DNA of 20,090 nt from Candidatus Portnoybacteria bacterium CG_4_9_14_3_um_filter_43_11. Its GTDB lineage: Bacteria > Patescibacteriota > Minisyncoccia > Portnoybacterales > UBA2143. The stretch is taken from NCBI GenBank assembly GCA_002791035.1, contig PFWG01000061.1, positions 6,420 to 26,509 on the forward strand, given 5' to 3'. This document shows positions 8,377-14,076 of the stretch, piece after piece (position 1 is the stretch's first letter; each line of letters begins with the position of its first letter). The notes under the pieces are model-generated. The model worked only from the letters and a program-made list of their open reading frames with translations, ran no database searches and was not told where the DNA came from. A program made the position numbers and the translations under genes.

Positions 8377-8400
8377 CGGTTCCACTCTGAGTTTTAAATT

Positions 8401-8757
8401 ATGTCAGGAAATAAATTTAAAAATTTCTTGCCGGTAATATTTCTCTTCTTGATATTGTTTCCGCTGACGAATATATTTGCGGCGGACTTGCCATCAGGAG
8501 GATTTGACAATCCTCTTAAGGCCAATGATTTTACCGAGATTTTTGTCAGTATCGCCAATTGGATTGCCGGCATTGTCGCGACGGTGGCGGTGCTTTTGAT
8601 TGTCATCGCCGGCCTGCAGTATATTTTTTCCGGCGGCGATCTGGACAGAATACAAAAAGCCCACAAGACCATCCAGTGGTCATTAATTGGTTTGATTATT
8701 GTTTTGATGTCCTGGAGTTTGTTAAATACCGTTCTATCGCTTTTAAATGTGAAATAA
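8401..8757 (+). CDS. VirB2/TrbC-like pilin protein
   Basis: A 118-aa protein with a signal-like N-terminus (about 1-27, ending IFAAD), an external linker DLPSGGFDNPLKANDF, TM1 (about 52-76), the polar turn FSGGDLDRIQKAHKT and TM2 (about 92-115). The pattern GG-x7-AxxTI-x5-GLIIV is shared with the other three members, but the sequence is clearly diverged, so it is an older paralogue. It starts 24 bp after the preceding gene. In related annotations I recall this form being called a TrbC/VirB2 or conjugal-transfer pilin-like protein. A role in pilus, secretion or DNA uptake is inference. Confidence 0.78.
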   Translation: MSGNKFKNFLPVIFLFLILFPLTNIFAADLPSGGFDNPLKANDFTEIFVSIANWIAGIVATVAVLLIVIAGLQYIFSGGDLDRIQKAHKTIQWSLIGLIIVLMSWSLLNTVLSLLNVK

Positions 8758-8788
8758 GGTATGATGATAAAAATAAATCTCTTATGAA

Positions 8789-8796
8789 AGGGGGTG
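8789..8796 (+). promoter_or_regulatory. Strong Shine-Dalgarno that fixes the start of the fourth pilin gene
   Basis: AAGGGGGT, one mismatch from AAGGAGGT, lies just upstream of two in-frame GTG codons at 8794 and 8803. It overlaps the first, so only GTG 8803 is correctly spaced. An out-of-frame ATG at 8784 would give a 10-codon peptide. Confidence 0.6.
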
Positions 8797-8802
8797 AAAA
8801 GA

Positions 8803-9144
8803 GTGATAAAAGTTAATAAAAAACTGGTTGGGTTGATGTCTCTGGCGTTGTTGTTAAGCAGCGCGAGTATGGCGGTGGGCGTTATACAACCGGCTGACCC
8901 GGGCGATTTACCGAGCGATGAACCAGATACCGTTATAGTAGGAATCTTTAATACAGTCGCTGTTATTATAGCGGTGGTAGCGGCTTTAACGATCGTCATT
9001 GGCGGGATAATGTGGATGACGGCCGGCGGCAACGCCGAGACCGAAACCAGAGCCAGGCAGATCATAATCGCGGCGGTGATTGGTTTGATTATTGTCGGCG
9101 CCGCGGTCGGCATCGCCAATTTTGTTATCGGTAATGTTTTTTAG
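8803..9144 (+). CDS. VirB2/TrbC-like pilin protein (recent partial duplicate of 8047-8376)
   Basis: A 113-aa protein from GTG 8803, chosen by Shine-Dalgarno spacing; GTG 8794 would add three residues. Signal-like N-terminus to about residue 24, then an acidic linker (PADPGDLPSDEPD), TM1 (about 46-71), polar turn TAGGNAETETRARQ and TM2 (about 87-109). Its last third is nearly the same as in the gene at 8047, while the N-terminal half is unrelated at sequence level. It is the last gene of the plus-strand run and is followed by a bidirectional terminator. It is the only one of the four with a strong Shine-Dalgarno, which may make it the most abundant subunit; that is inference. Confidence 0.77.
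   Translation: MIKVNKKLVGLMSLALLLSSASMAVGVIQPADPGDLPSDEPDTVIVGIFNTVAVIIAVVAALTIVIGGIMWMTAGGNAETETRARQIIIAAVIGLIIVGAAVGIANFVIGNVF
8992..9126 (+). repeat. 135-bp duplicated pilin 3' segment, copy 2
   Basis: Partner of 8227-8361, 10 differences in 135 positions, in the same orientation and the same frame. Some of the 10 differences are silent third-position changes. Confidence 0.85.
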
Positions 9145-9196
9145 GGGAGGAGTTTTGATTTCGCGCCGCGCGCAACTTTGAATAGTCGATAATTTT

Positions 9197-9237
9197 AAAA
9201 GCCAGACAGGGTTGTTTGTTTTACCCGTCTGGCTTTT
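9197..9237. terminator. Bidirectional intrinsic terminator
   Basis: AAAAGCCAGACAGGGT (9197-9212) pairs with ACCCGTCTGGCTTTT (9223-9237) around a T/G-rich loop, with one internal mismatch. The A-run and T-run at the two sides let it serve both the pilin genes (plus) and the SPFH operon (minus), which converge here. Confidence 0.88.
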
Positions 9238-9241
9238 GGTT

Positions 9242-9634
9242 TTAGTCCAGGATTGTTGCCCGGACAAGAACTCTTTTCCCTCCCGATGCTTTTAAGCAAA
9301 GCGGTCCGCCAGTAAGCGCTGGCCCGGTGGTATATGTCCGCTGGCTAATTTCCAGAAAGTGAATATTATCATTCACTACTTGGAAAACAGCCGGGTTTTC
9401 CATTTGCTCAAACCGGACCGGTTCACCGGCGCGGAAAATCAGTTTTTCGCCGCGAATGGTCTGACAGACCACTATTCCATCTGTCGGCAGTTCGTATATG
9501 CCGCGGAGCTGGCGAGGAGGAACATTACTAGAGGAGTCAGAATCAGGAAAATCCGGAGGCCCAAAATAGAAAACAAAAAATAAAATTATAAGGACAGATC
9601 CGGTAATAAATAGCCACCAAGTTGGTTTTTTCAT
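9242..9634 (-). CDS. Hypothetical membrane-anchored protein of the SPFH operon
   Basis: A 130-aa protein I do not recognise. One N-terminal TM segment (about 8-24) is followed by an external region with a Ser/Pro-rich linker and a probable small beta domain (from about residue 45 on). Its ATG overlaps the TGA of the SPFH gene (ATGA, 9631-9634), implying translational coupling, and GAGAGGGG precedes it as a good Shine-Dalgarno. A paired partner for the SPFH protein is the natural inference, comparable in arrangement to NfeD-type partners, but no NfeD motifs or TM topology are seen, so I do not name it. Confidence 0.72.
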   Translation of the reverse strand: MKKPTWWLFITGSVLIILFFVFYFGPPDFPDSDSSSNVPPRQLRGIYELPTDGIVVCQTIRGEKLIFRAGEPVRFEQMENPAVFQVVNDNIHFLEISQRTYTTGPALTGGPLCLKASGGKRVLVRATILD

Positions 9635-10725
9635 GAGTTTCCCCTCTCTTTAAGAATCTCGGCGATACCTTGGCCAATTCCCTTACCAAAGCCCGCCAGA
9701 TCTATTCCTTGAATATCTTGGATATTCCTCGTGGTTTTTTTGTTTCGTTCAATTTGGACGATATCGCGAGCTTCTTGAAGGGTATAGCCCATTTTGGTTA
9801 ACTTTTCAATTAGATCACAGACATTAACCAGTTCTCGTTTTTCCGCGACTTGTTCTCGCCTTTCTTTCACGTCCTGTTCCGCGGCCTTAGACAGGTCGCT
9901 GCTTGGGTCAATGTCAATCGCTTCAATATTAAGGCGATTTAATACGATCCCAAGCTGCGGGATTGACTGGAGGCCGTTCCCGCGGCTAATCTCTTTTATC
10001 TGCCGACGTCTTATTTTTATCGCATTTTCAATCTGTTGTCGGTCTTCACGGGAGATGATTTGCTCTACCAGTTCCCATTTCCCCCCCCATTTTGCGGCTT
10101 GGCTTCCCGTAGGAGCTTCAGGTGGGATGCTGAAATATTTGAATAAAATGTGTGTGGGAACAACCGATGGAATTCTTTGCAGTTCAGCGCCAGCCACGGC
10201 TTTAATAAGGATTTCCGTGGCCTCTTCTTTGGAAGCAATGGCTTCCTCGAAAGCTTGCGGACCTTCTTGCGCCGACATAGCCCAACCGCGAAGGCGTTCT
10301 TTAACGATATCTTCTAGAATGTTCCGTACGCCTTTTTCTCCGCCAGAGTTAAGGTATTCAATAATGTGACTGGAGTCAGGAGTCCAAGTCAAACTTACAG
10401 GGACCTGGAGTACGGCCAAATCCGGCGTCCGTAATTTCTGCGCTGACAAATCCTGGTTTTTCTTTTCCACATTAACTAGGATAACGTTGTAAAAAAACGG
10501 GAAGAACGGCGCCAGGAAACACCATCCCTCTTTTTTTATGGCGCCAGTTCGGCGGCCCCAGAAAGTAACGGCGCCGATGTTTGGCGGGTCGGCCGGAATT
10601 TGGCGCAGGGTAGCCGCCAAGCCGATTAGCCCTAGTCCGAGAAATAGAAAACCCCAGATAATACTCTTGAAAAGAAAAAAAACCAGACCTAAACCCATTA
10701 GTCCAAAAACTATTCCTGGAATCAT
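9631..10725 (-). CDS. SPFH/Band 7 domain membrane protein (stomatin/prohibitin-like)
   Basis: A 364-aa protein with two closely spaced hydrophobic segments at the N-terminus (about 4-19 and 22-40), then a Band 7-like domain (NIGAVTFWGRRTGAIKKEGWCFLAPFFPF ... VNVEKKNQDLSAQKLRTPDLAVLQVPVSLTW shortened here: key parts at 49-76 and 84-115). A long charged helical region follows (about 255-320, AAEQDVKERREQVAEKREL), typical of SPFH oligomerisation coiled coils. SPFH proteins form membrane rings that organise membrane domains and often restrain FtsH. A good Shine-Dalgarno (AAAGAGGT) precedes the ATG. A run of eight C on the plus strand (10081-10088) encodes the KWGGK stretch. It overlaps the next gene by 4 bp. 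Confidence 0.82.
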   Translation of the reverse strand: MIPGIVFGLMGLGLVFFLFKSIIWGFLFLGLGLIGLAATLRQIPADPPNIGAVTFWGRRTGAIKKEGWCFLAPFFPFFYNVILVNVEKKNQDLSAQKLRTPDLAVLQVPVSLTWTPDSSHIIEYLNSGGEKGVRNILEDIVKERLRGWAMSAQEGPQAFEEAIASKEEATEILIKAVAGAELQRIPSVVPTHILFKYFSIPPEAPTGSQAAKWGGKWELVEQIISREDRQQIENAIKIRRRQIKEISRGNGLQSIPQLGIVLNRLNIEAIDIDPSSDLSKAAEQDVKERREQVAEKRELVNVCDLIEKLTKMGYTLQEARDIVQIERNKKTTRNIQDIQGIDLAGFGKGIGQGIAEILKERGNS

Positions 10726-10775
10726 TTTTTACCTCTCTTTCTTTTTGTGTTTTGGTTAAATTTTAAAAGGGCTGG

Positions 10776-10806
10776 ATGAAACAAGTCCTCCAATCCTTGG
10801 TTTCAT
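10776..10806 (-). other. Hairpin at the predicted 5' end of the SPFH operon mRNA
   Basis: ATGAAAC (10776-10782) pairs with GTTTCAT (10800-10806), extended by AAG/CTT with one bulged G. The predicted transcription start is about 10807, so the stem would sit at the extreme 5' end of an 80-nt leader. This is a common design for mRNA protection; its role here is inference. Confidence 0.5.
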
Positions 10807-10813
10807 TTCGCAT

Positions 10814-10842
10814 ACTATATATTATTTTTGCGTAAATGTCAA
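10814..10842 (-). promoter_or_regulatory. Sigma-70-type promoter for the SPFH operon
   Basis: TTGACA (10842-10837), 17-nt spacer, TATAGT (10819-10814) on the minus strand. The predicted start at about 10807 leaves an 80-nt leader before the ATG at 10725. Divergent from the tRNA-Leu promoter, with 11 bp between the -35 boxes. Confidence 0.7.
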
Positions 10843-10853
10843 GCCCAAGCGGG

Positions 10854-10882
10854 TTGATTTTTAGCGGTATTTATCTTAAGAT
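10854..10882 (+). promoter_or_regulatory. Promoter of tRNA-Leu
   Basis: TTGATT (10854-10859), 17-nt spacer, TAAGAT (10877-10882). The predicted transcription start at about 10889 is two bases before the tRNA. Confidence 0.65.
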
Positions 10883-10890
10883 AAACGGAA

Positions 10891-10976
10891 GCGGACGTGG
10901 TGGAACGGCAGACACGTTAGCTTTAGGAGCTAATGGGGTAAAACCCGTGAGAGTTCAAATCTCTCCGTCCGCACCA
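10891..10976 (+). tRNA. tRNA-Leu (anticodon TAG)
   Basis: An 86-nt tRNA with encoded CCA (10974-10976). The acceptor stem GCGGACG pairs with CGTCCGC, the discriminator is A, and the anticodon stem TTAGC/GCTAA holds loop TTTAGGA with anticodon TAG, reading CUN codons. A long variable arm (ATGGGGTAAAACCCGT) confirms the class II Leu type. The T loop is TTCAAAT. The VanW gene ends 6 bp downstream on the opposite strand, and no terminator is visible between them. Confidence 0.96.
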
Positions 10977-10982
10977 TAATAG

Positions 10983-12677
10983 TTAGTGGCCGTACTTTGC
11001 CGGCGAGTCGTAGTTGGAATAGAAACTGCGGCGGTAGAAAAGTTCGCCGTTTTTGTAGACCTCCTGGGTCAGGACGGTTTTCATTGAACCGTCTTCGTTT
11101 TTCTCCAAAGTATATGGGCCGAGGACCTTGACTTCCTGGTCAGTTTTTGTTCCGTAAAAATTGAAGGTGATTTGATTGCCTTCAATAATTCCTTCAATCA
11201 AAAGATAGCCAGCGGTGTCGTTTAAGAATTTTAAGTCCGGTTGCGGGTCGTAGATGGTGGCGTCAAAGCCCTGTGGATTGTAGTAGACGACCGGAAAGGC
11301 GTGCGGCGTCCGGGCAGTGATTTCCAGCCCCGAATAAACCGCCGCTCTAAAAAGCGTTGTGGACACCTGGCACAGACCGCCGCCGTATTCCGGAATAGTT
11401 TGGTTATTTTTAATAACCAGTTCCGGCAAATATCCGGCCTCGGGACTGCTGTCGCCCAGAATAGTATTAAAAGAAGACTCCTCGCCGGGAGCGAGAATAA
11501 CGCCGTTGAACTTTTTCACGCCGATCCCAATATTGTGTTTTCGGTTTTTAGGCGAGCCGGAGAAATTGGATGTTCCCTGTCCGATTAAAGCGTTGATGCC
11601 GAGGTTATTAGTTTCTTCAAGGGAATTTTTTGGCTCGGAAACATCGGCGATAATTTCGGTGGTCTTGACCGCCGGCCGGGAAGAAATATTTTGAAAGAAT
11701 TGGTCAAAGGTCTGGTCTAATTTGACTTCAAAACCTTCTTTGGCCGGCGAAAATTCAACCGCTCGCTTTCCGGACGGCAGAGAAGCGTCCGGTTCAATTT
11801 TCAATTTGGCCTCGGCGGCCGGCCGATCAATATTTTGGGCTATTTTTTTGAGATAACTCCTTATTTTTTCCCTGCTAAGCGAAAAGCCCAAAATTTCATT
11901 ATCGGAACCATTTTCTTTGACTGGCTCAAATACAATCCAGTCCAGGAGGATTTTTTGGTCAATTGTCCAATAATCTTCGTTGAATTTGAGATAATACGGC
12001 TGGTTCTTGATAATCCTGTCGGCCGGCTCTTTAGCCAGCTGAACCTCGCTGTTTTCCACGGTGGGATAGTCATGGATTACATTCAGAACAATCGGTTCGC
12101 TGGAAAATGTTTTAATCCCTTGGGAAAGGTCGTCCATCAGTTTTTTCCGGTCAACGGCAGTGCCTTCATTAGAATGGACAAGAGAGAATTCGCCCAATTC
12201 GTCATTGTAGGCCAGGGCGGCGTTTTGAGCCGGGTTTTCTATGTCGGAGAAAATTTCCCTTGTTTTCTGCTGGAATTTGTCGGGATTAATTCGGTAAATC
12301 GGGTCAAGATTATACCAGCCAAAAGCGGCCAGAAATTGTTCTTTCAGACGGATGGTAAAATTTGTCCGGTGGCCGATTTGTTCCGCCCGGGCGACGGTTG
12401 ACTGGCAGTCCATTTCAAAGCCCAAATCGGCGAGATTGACCCGCCGGTCTTTATCCTGATAGCCCAGAACAATTTCTTGCTGGGAAAATCCTTCCCATTT
12501 CTTTTGCAGTTCTTCTTTGGCCGATAACGGCGAAAGAAGACCAATGGTAAAATTGCCGACCTTGACGCGCCAAGCGATTTTTTGCCGGTTAATTATTTGG
12601 AGGAATAGGGTAGAATAGACAAAGACAATCAGGGGGACTAAAAGGGAAACAATAAGATATTTTTTTCTTTTTTTCAT
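10983..12677 (-). CDS. VanW family protein with peptidoglycan-binding-like domains
   Basis: A 564-aa cell-envelope protein. One N-terminal TM anchor (about 7-28) is followed by two regions resembling the PG_binding_4 domain (about 80-190 and 235-345) and a VanW domain (about 370-505) with the signature FNGVILAPGEESSFNTILG and YGGGLCQVSTTLF. VanW is named from vancomycin-resistance clusters, but its biochemical role is not established; similar architectures occur with L,D-transpeptidase-like proteins in wall metabolism. A C-terminal tail of about 55 residues may be a G5-like strand region. I chose ATG 12677 (MKKRKKYLIV) over a TTG 33 bases upstream that falls inside the preceding terminator. 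The ATG is 7 nt after an extended -10. Confidence 0.88.
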   Translation of the reverse strand: MKKRKKYLIVSLLVPLIVFVYSTLFLQIINRQKIAWRVKVGNFTIGLLSPLSAKEELQKKWEGFSQQEIVLGYQDKDRRVNLADLGFEMDCQSTVARAEQIGHRTNFTIRLKEQFLAAFGWYNLDPIYRINPDKFQQKTREIFSDIENPAQNAALAYNDELGEFSLVHSNEGTAVDRKKLMDDLSQGIKTFSSEPIVLNVIHDYPTVENSEVQLAKEPADRIIKNQPYYLKFNEDYWTIDQKILLDWIVFEPVKENGSDNEILGFSLSREKIRSYLKKIAQNIDRPAAEAKLKIEPDASLPSGKRAVEFSPAKEGFEVKLDQTFDQFFQNISSRPAVKTTEIIADVSEPKNSLEETNNLGINALIGQGTSNFSGSPKNRKHNIGIGVKKFNGVILAPGEESSFNTILGDSSPEAGYLPELVIKNNQTIPEYGGGLCQVSTTLFRAAVYSGLEITARTPHAFPVVYYNPQGFDATIYDPQPDLKFLNDTAGYLLIEGIIEGNQITFNFYGTKTDQEVKVLGPYTLEKNEDGSMKTVLTQEVYKNGELFYRRSFYSNYDSPAKYGH

Positions 12678-12684
12678 TAGATAT

Positions 12685-12693
12685 ATCATAGCA
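12685..12693 (-). promoter_or_regulatory. Extended -10 promoter of the VanW gene
   Basis: TGCTATGAT (12693-12685) on the minus strand is an extended -10 (TGn plus TATGAT), ending 7 nt before the ATG at 12677. Its TGC is part of the last arm of the upstream terminator hairpin. No good -35 is seen. Confidence 0.5.
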
Positions 12694-12732
12694 TAAAAAA
12701 CATCCCGCAATAATGCGGGGCGTTTTTTATGC
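12691..12732 (-). terminator. Intrinsic terminator after hsp20
   Basis: GCATAAAAAAC...CCCGCA (12691-12709) pairs with TGCGGG..GTTTTTTATGC (12714-12732) around a short AT loop. On the minus strand the GC stem is followed by TTTTTT. The A/T tracts on both sides make it potentially bidirectional. Confidence 0.85.
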
Positions 12733-12758
12733 TGTATTTTTCTAATATTTTTCTAAAA

Positions 12759-13286
12759 CTATTCGCTCTTTATTTTTATTTTCTTGGTTTTGACTTTTTC
12801 AATTTTGGGCAGTTTGATGGTCAGGATGCTGTTTTTCATTGAGGCCTCGGCGCTATCAACTTCCACGTCAACCGGTAAAATGACGGAGCGGGAAAACGGA
12901 CCCCAATAACACTCTTGGTAATAGTAGTCTTCTTCTTTGACTTCTTCGTCTTTTTTGCGTTTGCCCTTAATTGTAATCATATCGTTGGTCATCGTGATGT
13001 CAATGTCTTCCGGCTTAACTCCGGCGATAGTTGATTTAATTACGACCTCGTTTGGCGTTTGATAGACATCTATGGTCAATTGTCCTTCCGATTCGCTGAG
13101 CCATTCTTCTTCTTTTTTGACCTCGGGTTCTTTCTTTTCGTCTAAAGTTTCTTTTTTAAGGAATTCTTTTTGGGGCGCCTTTGACTTCTTTATTTTTTTA
13201 GTTGTTTTGATTTTTTTTTCTTCGGACGAATCCTCGCTTGTCCAGCTGGCGCCGGTCAATTTTTCAAAAAAAGATTTTTTAGCCAT
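12759..13286 (-). CDS. Hsp20/alpha-crystallin small heat shock protein
   Basis: A 175-aa ATP-independent holdase. The alpha-crystallin domain spans about residues 68-160 (GQLTIDVYQTPNEVVIKSTI ... AEASMKNSILTIKLPK), and the C-terminal tail has an IKI motif (170-172) of the IxI type used for oligomer contacts. The N-terminal arm (about 15-65) is unusually rich in Lys and Glu and lacks the hydrophobic character of classical sHsp arms. No CIRCE or ROSE-type thermosensor is recognised. The 39-bp gap to the upstream PrsW gene consists mostly of a palindromic element that contains an extended -10. A strong terminator follows. Confidence 0.9.
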   Translation of the reverse strand: MAKKSFFEKLTGASWTSEDSSEEKKIKTTKKIKKSKAPQKEFLKKETLDEKKEPEVKKEEEWLSESEGQLTIDVYQTPNEVVIKSTIAGVKPEDIDITMTNDMITIKGKRKKDEEVKEEDYYYQECYWGPFSRSVILPVDVEVDSAEASMKNSILTIKLPKIEKVKTKKIKIKSE

Positions 13287-13296
13287 ATTTTTTTAT

Positions 13297-13325
13297 CTCG
13301 CTTCGCCGAATTTTAGCAAAGCAAG
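13297..13325 (-). repeat. Palindromic element containing the likely hsp20 promoter
   Basis: CTCGCTTCGC (13297-13306) and GCAAAGCAAG (13316-13325) form a 10-bp stem counting two G-U pairs in the minus-strand RNA, with a 9-nt loop. The core CGCCGAA-T-TTTAGC matches CGCCGAA-GC-TTTAGC of the valS element. On the minus strand the core contains TGCTAAAAT (13318-13310), an extended -10. The element begins one base after the PrsW stop codon. Confidence 0.55.
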
Positions 13326-14075
13326 CTAAGTTATTTTACAGACAGATTGCTGTTGTCTGATTTTTCTAAAGCAGTACGAAACAATCAGGGCGGTTGATAT
13401 CAGCGATAAGGCGATAACAAAAAAGATTAAATTTGGTTCGCCGTTGTTGGCGGCGGCAACAATAAGATAATTGTAGCAAGTATGGAAGATAATAGCAAGA
13501 GAGAGTCCAATCGCGACGAGTTTCTTTCTTTTGGTAGGATTAAATATCCCCTGTGAAAGCCAGTAACCGACTATGCCGCCGGATAGAGCATGGACCAGAG
13601 TGGCGCCGACAAAACGCAAAGCGATTGTCCCGAGCGCTTGGCCGAAGTCCGGGAAGGATATTTTGAAAAGAATCAGGAGATTTTCCACCGCGGCAAAGCC
13701 GAGTCCGACAATAATACAGTATAGCATGGCGTCGGTTGGCTCGTCAAATTCGGAATTTCTGATAATTCTGAACCGAACCGACGAGTATTTAAGACATTCT
13801 TCAACAATGGCCGGAATAAGCGTTGCGGCTAAAAGTATTTTCCACAAGACGGTCGACTGACCGACAGAAAGAAGATCTAAAGGATTAGAACTCGGGGTCA
13901 TAAGCCAGATTAAAACTAATTCCAAAACAATCGCCAGGGGCGCCAAAAGCATTCCCCAGACAAACATTGTAATAATTAGACTGTTTGGTTCGGGATGTTT
14001 ATCTTTTCTTAAATAAAAAGAGAGCCAGATCAAACTTGGCAACAGCCCAAGAAGAAGATAAAAAAGGTAGCGCAT
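13326..14075 (-). CDS. PrsW-like intramembrane metalloprotease (CPBP/PrsW superfamily)
   Basis: A 249-aa integral membrane protein with about seven to eight TM helices. The family residues are present: EExxK as E92-E93-C-L-K96 in IPAIVEECLKY, GFAAVEN (126-132), H162 in VHALSGGIVGYW, and H198 in FHTCYN. B. subtilis PrsW makes the first cut in anti-sigma factor RsiW; the substrate here is unknown and no sigma/anti-sigma pair is nearby. I start at ATG 14075, one base after the valS TAA, instead of a TTG at 14096 that would overlap valS. Co-transcription with tsaD and valS is likely. Confidence 0.85.
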   Translation of the reverse strand: MRYLFYLLLGLLPSLIWLSFYLRKDKHPEPNSLIITMFVWGMLLAPLAIVLELVLIWLMTPSSNPLDLLSVGQSTVLWKILLAATLIPAIVEECLKYSSVRFRIIRNSEFDEPTDAMLYCIIVGLGFAAVENLLILFKISFPDFGQALGTIALRFVGATLVHALSGGIVGYWLSQGIFNPTKRKKLVAIGLSLAIIFHTCYNYLIVAAANNGEPNLIFFVIALSLISTALIVSYCFRKIRQQQSVCKIT

Positions 14076-14076
14076 T

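Noticed and set aside
8394..9119. Long minus-strand open frame (241 codons) across the third and fourth pilin genes
   Set aside because: It is antisense to two genes with clear signal and TM pattern; Ala/Thr/Ile-rich shadow composition.
9143..9181. Strong GGGGAGGAG followed by TTG and an 8-codon frame after the last pilin gene
   Set aside because: The frame is too short and ends before the terminator; it could be a gene remnant but nothing supports coding.
11835..12401. 188-codon plus-strand frame within the VanW gene
   Set aside because: Antisense to a recognised protein domain, with no start signals.
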